64,000 nucleotides of DNA from Thermomonas fusca DSM 15424 (GTDB taxonomy: Bacteria > Pseudomonadota > Gammaproteobacteria > Xanthomonadales > Xanthomonadaceae), in NCBI RefSeq assembly GCF_000423885.1, contig NZ_AUIV01000008.1, positions 62,001 to 126,000 on the forward strand, in the 5' to 3' direction. Position 1 is the first letter of the stretch. Each line of letters begins with the position of its first letter. Under the pieces are notes generated by a model. It was not told the DNA's origin, ran no database searches, and saw nothing but the letters and a program-made list of their open reading frames with translations. Of the stretch, positions 8,886-17,038 are shown piece by piece. Both the position numbers and the translations under genes were made by a program.

Positions 8886-10079
8886 CTATGCCGGAAGCTG
8901 CGGCTCCAGCTGTTCCTGTTCCAGGCGCAGCGGCCTTGCCTGCAGGGCGGAAGCCGCCTCATCCCAGCCGGCGCGGCGGGCCCAGGCGCACATCCGCGCG
9001 AGCTGCGCGGGGGTTGGCGTCGCGACCGCCGCGCAAGCCACGTCCGCCAATGCGTCGGGACTCATCCGCCACGGCTGCAGCTGGCGTCCGGCCGCCGCCG
9101 CGGTTTCCGCAAGCTTGGCGGCAATGCGGAATCCGCCTTCGTCGATATCGCCCCAATGATAGATCGGCAACTCCGGTGCAAGACAGGCAAGAATGCGGGC
9201 GTAGGCCGCGCGCCAGGCCGGCGACGGCATGCCGCCTGTGTACAGCAACAGGGCGTGTTGCGCACCGGCTGCATGGGTGGCGTCGTGGAAACTGGCCAGA
9301 TTTTCGATGCTGACAAGGCAGCGAGCATCGGTAGCCAAAGCGCGTAGCTGCTCCACTGGCAGGCCAATGAAGGGCCGCGGCAGCGGCAGCACCGCCTCGC
9401 CCACCGTAGCCGAGCCGGTTCCGGCGAGCAGCAATGGTTGTGGTTCGCGACGCAGGCCCAGCATCGCCCAGACCTCGACATCGCAAAGATCACTGGTTGC
9501 CACCTCGCCGGTGACCAATAGTTCCAGCCAACGGGTGAGTTTCTCCAGCCGCTTGCTGTCACCGAACAGCCGCGCGCTCTCGCGGCGAAGAACCCGCTCT
9601 GCCCCGACATCGTCCAGACGCGCGGCAACCGCACCGGCGGCATCGGCCAAATCCAGCGCAGCTTCGGGGCCAGCACCGCGCAACTTGCGATTGCTGCGCC
9701 ATGCGGCAAGCACTTCCTCCAGCACCGGGAAGCGCGCGCGCCACGGATCCAGTCGACTTTCGGCCGCATCCATGCGTTCGTCCAACAGGCTGACGCCAAG
9801 GTGCCTCGCCAATGCGGCTACATCGCACACGCTCAGCCGCAGCAGCTTTGTGCCATCTCCGCCATGCACGTCGCGTTGCACTCGCACTGCGCCGGCGCGT
9901 TCTGCCAGGCCGATACGAGCGTGGAAGGTTTCAAATTCCGCCAACGTACGCAAGGCGATGGATTCATCGATGCGAACCATGTTGATGGCGACGGGACGGT
10001 TATCGCCGCGTCGCCGCGCACTCTCCGCGCGGCGCAGCAGGCGTGCCAGCAGCGCGTCCGCCGAGCCCGCCGCGCTCAC
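8886..10079 (-). CDS. jetD: Wadjet nuclease subunit JetD (toprim-like, DUF3322/DUF2220)
   Basis: Endonuclease subunit of the Wadjet plasmid-restriction complex, 397 aa. The C-terminal half has the topoisomerase VI-like toprim signature: E259 (IENLASF) and the DxD pair D311/D313 (HWGDIDEGGFRI), expected to bind the metal that cleaves DNA. The N-terminal half matches the arm/DUF3322 region. The start is taken as the GTG at 10079, which overlaps the jetC stop in a GTGA tetranucleotide; the usual in-frame ATGs lie too far inside. It is last in jetABCD. Base composition looks a little less GC-rich than jetABC. Confidence 0.88.
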   Translation of the reverse strand: MSAAGSADALLARLLRRAESARRRGDNRPVAINMVRIDESIALRTLAEFETFHARIGLAERAGAVRVQRDVHGGDGTKLLRLSVCDVAALARHLGVSLLDERMDAAESRLDPWRARFPVLEEVLAAWRSNRKLRGAGPEAALDLADAAGAVAARLDDVGAERVLRRESARLFGDSKRLEKLTRWLELLVTGEVATSDLCDVEVWAMLGLRREPQPLLLAGTGSATVGEAVLPLPRPFIGLPVEQLRALATDARCLVSIENLASFHDATHAAGAQHALLLYTGGMPSPAWRAAYARILACLAPELPIYHWGDIDEGGFRIAAKLAETAAAAGRQLQPWRMSPDALADVACAAVATPTPAQLARMCAWARRAGWDEAASALQARPLRLEQEQLEPQLPA

Positions 10080-13000
10080 GCCTCGCCCTTGCCGGCGGCG
10101 ATGCGCGCGGCCTCCTCGGCCAGCAGCTGCGGGTGCAGGTCGAACTGGTCGGAGAGCAGCAGTGCCCGCGCCGCTTCGCCGACTTCGATGCGTTCGGCCT
10201 GCAGCAGGTCGCCGTCGCGGAACAGTTCGATGTAGCTGTCCAGCACGCCGGACAGCGTGCCCTGTGCGGTGTCGGGCGCCGCCAGGACCAGCTGCAGGCC
10301 CAGCGAACGCAGGTAGTCGACGGTGGCGCGTGCGTTCTGCGCGTCGATCTTGTCGCCGAATTCGTCCAGCAGGATCAGGCCCAGCCCGCCCGGATGCGCC
10401 GCGCTCTTGCCGTAGGCGGCGGCCAGCGCGGCGCCGGCGATCACGTACAGCGGCGCGCGGTGTTCGCCGCCCGAGCCCGAACGCATGCGTTCGGACAGCG
10501 AGCCGATCACCTTGTCGTCCTGGCGGATCTGCACTTCGAAGCGGAAGAAGCGGCGGTAGTCGTCCAGCGCCGAGGCGGCGCCGCGCTGCGCGGCGTTGTC
10601 CTCGATCAGTTCGCGGAAGGCGGCCGGCACTTCGCCGGCGCTGCCGAACAGTCCGTCTTCGCCCCCGACGTCGGCCACCCGCTGGATGAAGCGGTGCAAC
10701 TCGCGGTATTCGGGCGCCACCTCGTAGTGGAACTGGTAGCGCTCGTTGTTGGAAAACGCGGGGCTGGCGCGCAGGGTGCGGTTGAGCGTGCCGATCTGGT
10801 ACTTCAGCTTGCTGAAGTTGTCGTACAGCGCCGAGGCGACGTTGCTGCGGAAGGTCTCGGTGGCGGTGGCGTAGGCCTCGTCGGCCTGGCGCTGGTAGTT
10901 GGCCAGTTCGGACTCGCGCAGCTGCGCCAGTTCCTTCGCCAGAAGGCTGCGCGCTGCGCGCCAGTCTCCGGGGGCCAGCGCCAGCGCCAGCCCGTGGTCC
11001 TTGGCGTACTGCGACAGCGTGCCCCAGGCCTCGGGTTTGAGGTTGTCCAGCTGGCGGTCGCTGTCCCTCGCGCGCTCCTCGCAGCGCGCGCCGCGCTCTT
11101 CCAGCGCGGGCCACTTGGCGTCCATTTCCTCGCGCAGGCGTTCGACCCGGTTGGGATCCACGTCGGCATCGCGGAAGGCTTCCACCGCACGCCGCGCGAC
11201 CAGGTCTTCCTGGCCGCGCAGGCCGTCCAGCAGGCGTTGCGCGGTCGTTTCCGCGCCTTCGTCCAGCGCCACCCTGCCCAGTAGCGCGTCGCGCCGGCTG
11301 CGACAGGAGGCCAGTTGCTCTGCCAGCTCGCGCAGCTGCTCCGAAGCGCGCAGCAGATCGGGGTTCTGCGCGGCCTCGCGGCCCTCCTGCGCGTCGCGGT
11401 AGCGGCGCAACACCTGACGGTGTTCGAGCGCCGCATCGTGCAGTGCCTGCGCCAGCGCTTCGGGATCGGCCAGCGGTGCCAAACCGCGCTGGCAGGCATC
11501 GGCGCGGCGCAGCGCCGGTTCAAGCTCGCGCAGCTCGCGCTCGGCGGCGTCGATGTCCTCGCGCAGCACGCGCAGGCGCGCGCGATTGTCGCTGGCGCCG
11601 ATCTTCAGCTCGTCGGCCGCGGGCAGGCGCCGGCGCTCGATGCTGCCGCCCTTGGCCAGCAGGCCGTCGCGGGTCAGGCCCTGGCGGCTGGCGACCAGTT
11701 CCGCTTCGCTGTCCACGCAACGCAGTTCGCCGAGGGTGCGGCGCAGGAACGCCAGCGCCTCGGCATTGTCGCCCTCCAGCAAGGCGGCAACGCTGCCGGG
11801 TTTGGGGTCCTCGCCACCGCGCCGCGCCGCGCTGGACAGCGCCAGCTTGACGCCGTAAACGCTGCGCCCGCCGCTGAGCGCGCGATACAGCTTCACCGCG
11901 CGCTCCTCGTCGGCGGCCGGAATCAGCAGCGCCTCGACGTTGCTGCGCAAATAGGCTTCGATGGCGCCCTGCCAGGCCGGATCGCGCACCCGCACCAGGT
12001 CGCAGACCGGGCGCGCGGCAATGCCTTCGTCCTGCAGGTAGTGCATCAGCCGCACCACGTCGGGATGCAGCTCCGCCTTGCCTGCGGCGAGGCGCTTCTG
12101 GTTCTGCCGCGCCGCGGCCAAGCGGCCCTGCACCGCGTCCACCCCGGCATGCAGGGCGCGGGCGTGGCCGTCGACGGCGGCGATCAGCGGCTGCGCGGCG
12201 GCCAGCGCCTGGTGCGCCTCGGCGAACAGCGCGGCGGGTTGCCACGGCAGTTCGGCATCGACCGGCAAAGCCGCCAGCGCGTCATACCAACGCTGCCAAG
12301 CCGCCTGCGCCTGCGCCAGCGCGGCCGCGTCCAGCGCGGGAAGCTCGAGCCTGGCGGCCGCCTGCCACTGCTCGCGCACCATGCCGACGCTGCGGGTGAG
12401 TTCGCGCTTGAGCCGCGCCAGCTCGCCGCGGTCGCGCCCGGCCAGCTCGTCGATCTGCGCCTGCTCGCCGTAGCCGGCGCTGCCCTGCAGGCGCGCCTGG
12501 GCTTGCGTGTGCGCGTCCTCGATGGCCGCCTGTTCACTGCTGGCTTCGCCCAGCGCGCGGCGGGTGTCGGCCAATTGGCGGGTCGCCGCTTCACAAGCCG
12601 CCTCGGCCTGTTCCACCTGTTCCGACAGCAGGTCGCGCGCGTATTCCGCGGCCAGTGCGCGGCAGCTGGCGGCGCGGGTGGCCTGCTGGGCGATCTTCTC
12701 GTACTGCGCGTCCACGCCCTCGGCCGCGGCGATCCGCGCCACCACCTGTTCGATCTTCTCCTTGAGCTGGCGGAAGGTATCCAGCAGCGCGTGGAAACGG
12801 GCGATGTCGGTCGGCCGGTCCTCGGCCACCAGCGTGCGCACGAACAGGTCCACGTCCTCCACCCGCTGCAGGTTCAGCGCGTTCTGGAACGCCTTGCGGT
12901 AGGCGCTGACATCGGGCTGGCCGGCGGGCGCGGCGCGCAGGCGCAGCAGCAGGTCCTTGAGGAAGCGCTCGCTGCCGGCGTGCAGCTCCGGCCCCGCGCC

Positions 13001-13507
13001 GCTGCCGGCGTCGCGGCAGCGCTTCGCCAGCAGCTCCTTGAAGCCGCCCCAGGCCAGCGGCAGGTCGCGGCCGTTGGCGCGTTCCAGGTGGTCGTCCAGC
13101 GTCAGCGCCACGCCCGGCACGATGTACTGGCCGTAGACGCGGTGCTCGGGCTCGTCGGCACTGGCCCCCAGCGCGATGCCGGCGGTCAGAGGCAGGCCGC
13201 TGTCCTGGTCGCGGAACACCAGGCTGATGTAGGTGGTGGCGGTGCGCCGCTTGCGCCCTTCCTCGCCGCTGCGCCAGGTGCCCAGGCAGTAGTCGCGGAT
13301 CGAGCGGGCGCGGGCGCTGCCGCCGGCCTGGGCGTTGAAGCGGATGCGCGAGCGGTCGCCGCCCAGCAGCACGACCTGCAGTGCGTCCAGCAGCGCGCTC
13401 TTGCCGGCGCCGTTGGGCGCGATGATGGCGCTGGTGGGCGACAGCTCCAGCGTCTGCGCCTCGAACAGGAAGAACTGCACCAGGTGCACGCGCTCAAGCA
13501 GCTGCAT
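10076..13507 (-). CDS. jetC: Wadjet SMC-like ATPase JetC
   Basis: Motor subunit of Wadjet, a MukB/SMC-type ATPase of 1143 aa that extrudes DNA loops and licenses JetD to cut small circular plasmids. Walker A (APNGAGKSALL) is at residues 30-40. Long Gln/Glu/Arg/Ala-rich coiled-coil stretches fill the middle, with a hinge-like region near 470-610. The C-terminal head carries the ABC signature-like SGSGGEHRAPLY and Walker B ILLDEFGDKID. The ATG at 13507 sits 14 nt inside jetB, and the native N-terminus MQLLERVHLVQFFLFEA fits the family. Third gene of the operon. Confidence 0.9.
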   Translation of the reverse strand: MQLLERVHLVQFFLFEAQTLELSPTSAIIAPNGAGKSALLDALQVVLLGGDRSRIRFNAQAGGSARARSIRDYCLGTWRSGEEGRKRRTATTYISLVFRDQDSGLPLTAGIALGASADEPEHRVYGQYIVPGVALTLDDHLERANGRDLPLAWGGFKELLAKRCRDAGSGAGPELHAGSERFLKDLLLRLRAAPAGQPDVSAYRKAFQNALNLQRVEDVDLFVRTLVAEDRPTDIARFHALLDTFRQLKEKIEQVVARIAAAEGVDAQYEKIAQQATRAASCRALAAEYARDLLSEQVEQAEAACEAATRQLADTRRALGEASSEQAAIEDAHTQAQARLQGSAGYGEQAQIDELAGRDRGELARLKRELTRSVGMVREQWQAAARLELPALDAAALAQAQAAWQRWYDALAALPVDAELPWQPAALFAEAHQALAAAQPLIAAVDGHARALHAGVDAVQGRLAAARQNQKRLAAGKAELHPDVVRLMHYLQDEGIAARPVCDLVRVRDPAWQGAIEAYLRSNVEALLIPAADEERAVKLYRALSGGRSVYGVKLALSSAARRGGEDPKPGSVAALLEGDNAEALAFLRRTLGELRCVDSEAELVASRQGLTRDGLLAKGGSIERRRLPAADELKIGASDNRARLRVLREDIDAAERELRELEPALRRADACQRGLAPLADPEALAQALHDAALEHRQVLRRYRDAQEGREAAQNPDLLRASEQLRELAEQLASCRSRRDALLGRVALDEGAETTAQRLLDGLRGQEDLVARRAVEAFRDADVDPNRVERLREEMDAKWPALEERGARCEERARDSDRQLDNLKPEAWGTLSQYAKDHGLALALAPGDWRAARSLLAKELAQLRESELANYQRQADEAYATATETFRSNVASALYDNFSKLKYQIGTLNRTLRASPAFSNNERYQFHYEVAPEYRELHRFIQRVADVGGEDGLFGSAGEVPAAFRELIEDNAAQRGAASALDDYRRFFRFEVQIRQDDKVIGSLSERMRSGSGGEHRAPLYVIAGAALAAAYGKSAAHPGGLGLILLDEFGDKIDAQNARATVDYLRSLGLQLVLAAPDTAQGTLSGVLDSYIELFRDGDLLQAERIEVGEAARALLLSDQFDLHPQLLAEEAARIAAGKGEA

Positions 13508-14132
13508 CGTCGTCCTCCATGCCCGCGACTTCGGCGTCGTCGGCCTCGTCGTCGCGGTTGTGCTGGTCCAGCCGCTGCAGCCAGGTCTCGCCCACGATGT
13601 CCACGATGGCCGGGCGCACGCGCAGGTGGAACGGCTGCGGGTCGTCCGGTTCGGAGTCCACCAGCCGCGCCACGCCCCAGCGCCTGGCCGTGCGCGCCAG
13701 CGCGCGCAGCGTGCCGACTTCCGGCATCGGCCGCGCAATCAGTGCCTGATAGGCCTCCTGCAGCTCGGGCAGCTCCACCACCACCTCGCCCAGTTCCTCG
13801 ATGTTGCCCTGCCGCGCCGCCGCGTCGTAGCGCTGGCGCAACACCAGCAGCAGCAGGGTTTCCTCCAGCGTCACCGGCACGCCCTCGGCGTGCGCCGGCA
13901 GCGCGACGACGTATCGGTAATGCGCGTTGCGCTCCAGCCGGATGCCCAGCGGCGCCAGCGCGGCCACGTAATCGTCGAAATGGTCCTCCACCAGGTGGTA
14001 GGCGGTGCGCGTGCCGCGGTCGCTGGCATACAGCACCTGCTCGGTGACCAGGCGATAGGCGGCGCGCTCGAAATCCGCCACCGCGTGGATGCCGTTCGAG
14101 AGTTGCGAGAGGACGTTCCAGCTGCGTTTCAT
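13494..14132 (-). CDS. jetB: Wadjet subunit JetB (DUF4194, kite-like)
   Basis: Small winged-helix subunit of 212 aa, equivalent to MukE, bridging JetA and the JetC heads. The sequence matches the DUF4194 pattern: the EDHFDDYVAALAPLGIRLE region, a run of short helices with VTLEETLLLLVLRQRY, and a basic RTARRWGVARLV patch. The C-terminus is very acidic (NRDDEADDAEVAGMEDDD). The ATG at 14132 overlaps the jetA stop as ATGA; the stop lies 14 nt inside jetC. The position in the operon supports the call as much as the sequence does. Confidence 0.85.
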   Translation of the reverse strand: MKRSWNVLSQLSNGIHAVADFERAAYRLVTEQVLYASDRGTRTAYHLVEDHFDDYVAALAPLGIRLERNAHYRYVVALPAHAEGVPVTLEETLLLLVLRQRYDAAARQGNIEELGEVVVELPELQEAYQALIARPMPEVGTLRALARTARRWGVARLVDSEPDDPQPFHLRVRPAIVDIVGETWLQRLDQHNRDDEADDAEVAGMEDDDAAA

Positions 14133-15562
14133 GCGGTCTTTCGGATGCGGTGGATGGCGAAGCGCGGGGCGCGCAGGTAGCCGTTGTCGTTGCGCTCGCC
14201 GGCGTCGACGAGCTCCACCCGGAAGCCCTTGGCAAGCCGGGTCAACGGGTCGTCGCGGCGCAGGCCGCCGATGCGGTGGCTGCGCAGGGCCAGGGTGAGC
14301 AGGGTCTGGTAGGCGCGCAGGTCGGCGATGCTGTCGATGGCAAGCTCGGCGGAGTCCACCCGCCCGTCCGCTGGCAAGTGGCGGCCGACGTAGCGGGCCA
14401 TGTCTTCCGCCGTCACCAGCCGCGCGCGCTTGATCCGCCGCAGCAGCGCCAACCGCGCCTGCTGTTCGGGCGTGGGCCGGGCCACGGCATTGGCGCTGCG
14501 GGCGATGGCGGCGGGCTTGCGCCGCGGCGGGCGCAGCTGCTCCTCGTCCATCAATGCACCCGGCGCCACCGGCAGCCGCAGCGCATCGTCCGGCGCCGCC
14601 AGTGCGCCGCGGATCGCGCGCGCAAGCAGCACATCGAGCTTGGCCGGCGCGCGCAGGCGGTAGTCGAGGAACGCCAGCGCGCGGCGATTGGCCTGACGGA
14701 TGTCCTCGTCCAGCCGGCCCAGATATTCGTCGATGCGTTCCAGCTCGTGCAGCCGGCGCAGGCTGCGCGCCAATCGCGCCTCGGCCCGCCCGGCGTCGCC
14801 CGAGGTCAGGTGCTCGGCGTACCAGCCCAGCACCGCCGCGCGCCGGTCGCCGGTCTCGATCTCGCGCGCCATCCCGAGGATCGCGCCGCGCCGCGCCAGC
14901 GGGTGGTCGGCCTTGTGCAGCTCGGCGTAGTCGCCGACGAAGAAGCTGGACACGTAGCGCTCGAACCACAGCCGTGCGAACTGCGCGGTGCTCTCGGCGC
15001 GCGACAGCTCGGGCATCAGGTCGCGCACCTTCAGGCTCATCGAACTCAGCGACACCAGCAGCCGCCGCGCCTGGTCGGCGGCTTCGTCCAGCGCGTCGCC
15101 GCCGGCCCGGCCCTCCACCACCTGGCGCAGCTGCCATTCGATCGAGCGGACCTTCACCGACACGAAGGTCGGCCCGTGCTCGGCGAACTCCACCAGCGTA
15201 GCCAGGAACTGCGCCACCAGCGGCGGCATGCTGACCATCTCGCGCGCGCCCACCCGCTCCTGGCGCAGCCAGCCGGCCGCGCGGAAACGCTCGTGGATCG
15301 CGTTGGCGCGGACATTCAGCGGCGCGTCCGGTGCCTGCCCGTCCTCGTCCTCCCACGGATCATCGCTGAGCAGGTAGCGCTCGATGGCGGCGGTGATCTC
15401 GCGGCGCTGGAACCCGATCGGCGGCGCCAGCGGCGCGTCCGGCCCGAAGAATTCGTCGTACAGCCGGCACAGCAGCGCCCAGTGGTGCTGCCGGTTGGCC
15501 GAGGCCAGCGGACCGAAAAGGCCGGCCGGCACCAGCTCGAACAGGGGCGCGCTTGCTTGCAT
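14129..15562 (-). CDS. jetA: Wadjet subunit JetA (kleisin, probably DUF5716-type)
   Basis: Kleisin-like subunit of 477 aa, equivalent to MukF, closing the SMC ring. The N-terminus (LFELVPAGLFGPLASANRQHHW) resembles the JetA family that I recall as DUF5716 rather than the DUF3375 JetA of type I Wadjet, which would make this a non-type-I system; that subtype call is from memory. A predicted winged-helix region around residues 60-110 is followed by helical segments and an Arg-rich C-terminal half. ATG 15562 has GGGAGG 11 nt upstream. First gene of jetABCD, facing the receiver-EAL gene across a 245-bp gap. Confidence 0.83.
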   Translation of the reverse strand: MQASAPLFELVPAGLFGPLASANRQHHWALLCRLYDEFFGPDAPLAPPIGFQRREITAAIERYLLSDDPWEDEDGQAPDAPLNVRANAIHERFRAAGWLRQERVGAREMVSMPPLVAQFLATLVEFAEHGPTFVSVKVRSIEWQLRQVVEGRAGGDALDEAADQARRLLVSLSSMSLKVRDLMPELSRAESTAQFARLWFERYVSSFFVGDYAELHKADHPLARRGAILGMAREIETGDRRAAVLGWYAEHLTSGDAGRAEARLARSLRRLHELERIDEYLGRLDEDIRQANRRALAFLDYRLRAPAKLDVLLARAIRGALAAPDDALRLPVAPGALMDEEQLRPPRRKPAAIARSANAVARPTPEQQARLALLRRIKRARLVTAEDMARYVGRHLPADGRVDSAELAIDSIADLRAYQTLLTLALRSHRIGGLRRDDPLTRLAKGFRVELVDAGERNDNGYLRAPRFAIHRIRKTA

Positions 15563-15754
15563 CGTGTGTACCGCCCTCCCGTTCCATGCCCGCCGCGCAC
15601 CACGGCGGCGCGGACGCGATCCCATCCAGTGCCCGCGATTATCCCCGATCCCGGCCCCGCGACCGGCTGCCCTGCCGGCGCGAACTGCCTGGCGCGGCAA
15701 TGCTTGATGGGCGGCCCTGCTGTCCTTATCACCGGCCCGGAGTTATGGTCATGC

Positions 15755-15770
15755 TGGCAGAGCTGTTGCA
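15755..15770 (+). promoter_or_regulatory. Sigma-54-like promoter before the receiver-EAL gene
   Basis: TGGCAGAGCTGTTGCA has the GG and GC dinucleotides exactly ten bases apart and fits TGGCACG-N4-TTGCW with two mismatches in the -24 box. The -12 element lies about 37 bp before the start at 15808. It is a single-site match by eye, so chance occurrence is possible. Confidence 0.4.
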
Positions 15771-15807
15771 CCCCGCCTCAAACTTGACAGCGTCAAGGAC
15801 AGCATCC

Positions 15808-17010
15808 ATGAAGATCCTCATCGTCGACGACGACCCCTTTCTTCCCCGGCTTCTGGACATCCAGCTGCGCAACCTGCGGCTGAAAGACCGCGGCTTTACC
15901 GGGGTGACTTCGCTGGACCGGGTCAGGCCCGCCATCGAACTGCTGGCCAACGCGGATCACGACGTCGGGCTGCTCTTCTGCGACCTGGTCATGCCCGAAA
16001 TCGACGGCATCGAGTTCCTCAGGCACCTGTCCGACATCGGTTTCCGCGGCGGCGTGGTGCTGCTCTCTGGCGCGGGCGCGGCCACGCTGAAGACCGCTTT
16101 TGCGGTGGGCAAGGCGTATGGGCTGAACATGGTGGCGTACGCCGAAAAGCCGGTACCTCCCGATGTGCTCACGCACCTGCTGCAGGCCTACCGCGGCGAT
16201 GCCGCGCCGAGTCCAATGATCGACGCGGATGACATCCGCAGGGTGCTGGCGATGCACCAGGCGCGCATCCTCTACCAGCCCATCATCGATGTCGCCAGCG
16301 ATCGGCCGGCGGGGTTCGAGGCGTTGGCGCGACTGCCGGTGCCCGGCGGGCGACTGGCGCTGCCGAACGAGTTCCTGCCGGCCATGCAGGCGGATGGCGT
16401 GGCGCAGCTGGATTGGCAGGTCCTCCTGCACGTCGCATCCGACCTGTCGGCAGTACGCGGGCTGGTCGAGGAAGCGTTCGTGAGCGTGAACGTGTCCGCG
16501 GCCCTGGCTGGCACGACGGATTTTCCCGATCGTCTCTCCGAGCTCCTGGTCACCGCCGGCGTGCCTGCAGCTGCCCTGAGGATCGAAATCCAGGAAGCGG
16601 ATCTGGGGTCAAGCCCGAACACCACCCTCCTCGCCAATCTGGCAAGGCTTGCGATGCAGGGCGTCGGCCTGGCCATCGACCGGTTCGGCAGCGGCGGCTT
16701 GGATTCCGCGGCCCTGGGCAGCACGCCCTTCGACGAGGTGAAAATCCGCATCGGAGCGCACACCGGCACCTCGGACGCGGTGGCCGAGCAGGAAGGCTTC
16801 AACGCCATGGCGACGCTGGCCGCAAACCAGGGGCTCCGCTGCACGGCCGTTGCCATCGAGTCGCCCGAGCAGTGGCAGGCCTGCACACAACGGGGCTGCT
16901 CGCGCGCGCAGGGGTTCCTGATCTCACCCGGCCTGCCCATCGCCGAACTCGGCCATTGGCTGGCGGACTGGGCGCAACGCCCATCGCCCGCGACCGCGGC
17001 CGGGCCCTGA
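15808..17010 (+). CDS. Response regulator with degenerate EAL domain
   Basis: Cytoplasmic receiver-EAL protein of 400 aa. The receiver (residues 1-125) has the acidic DDD at 7-9, phospho-acceptor D59 (FCDLVMPEIDG) and K114 (AEKP). The EAL domain (145-385) keeps E171-A-L, N228 (SVNVS), K312 and E351, but the metal-binding DDFG motif is DRFG (D291, R292). The following GTGYSSL has become GSGGLDS and the ELTES motif reads EIQEA. Loss of the second Asp makes phosphodiesterase activity on cyclic di-GMP doubtful; it may bind the nucleotide or act as a protein partner. AAGGA lies 8 nt before the ATG. The hybrid kinase 28 bp downstream is the natural phospho-donor. Confidence 0.9.
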   Translation: MKILIVDDDPFLPRLLDIQLRNLRLKDRGFTGVTSLDRVRPAIELLANADHDVGLLFCDLVMPEIDGIEFLRHLSDIGFRGGVVLLSGAGAATLKTAFAVGKAYGLNMVAYAEKPVPPDVLTHLLQAYRGDAAPSPMIDADDIRRVLAMHQARILYQPIIDVASDRPAGFEALARLPVPGGRLALPNEFLPAMQADGVAQLDWQVLLHVASDLSAVRGLVEEAFVSVNVSAALAGTTDFPDRLSELLVTAGVPAAALRIEIQEADLGSSPNTTLLANLARLAMQGVGLAIDRFGSGGLDSAALGSTPFDEVKIRIGAHTGTSDAVAEQEGFNAMATLAANQGLRCTAVAIESPEQWQACTQRGCSRAQGFLISPGLPIAELGHWLADWAQRPSPATAAGP

Positions 17011-17038
17011 CGCCGCGCCGAACACAGGCGATGCGGCA

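Noticed and set aside
11315..14047. Plus-strand frame of 910 codons opposite jetC
   Set aside because: Antisense shadow; the jetBC reading explains the sequence, and the SMC motifs are unambiguous.
15783..15788. TTGACA as a -35 box for the receiver-EAL gene
   Set aside because: It lies only 20 bp before the ATG, leaving no room for a -10 box and leader.
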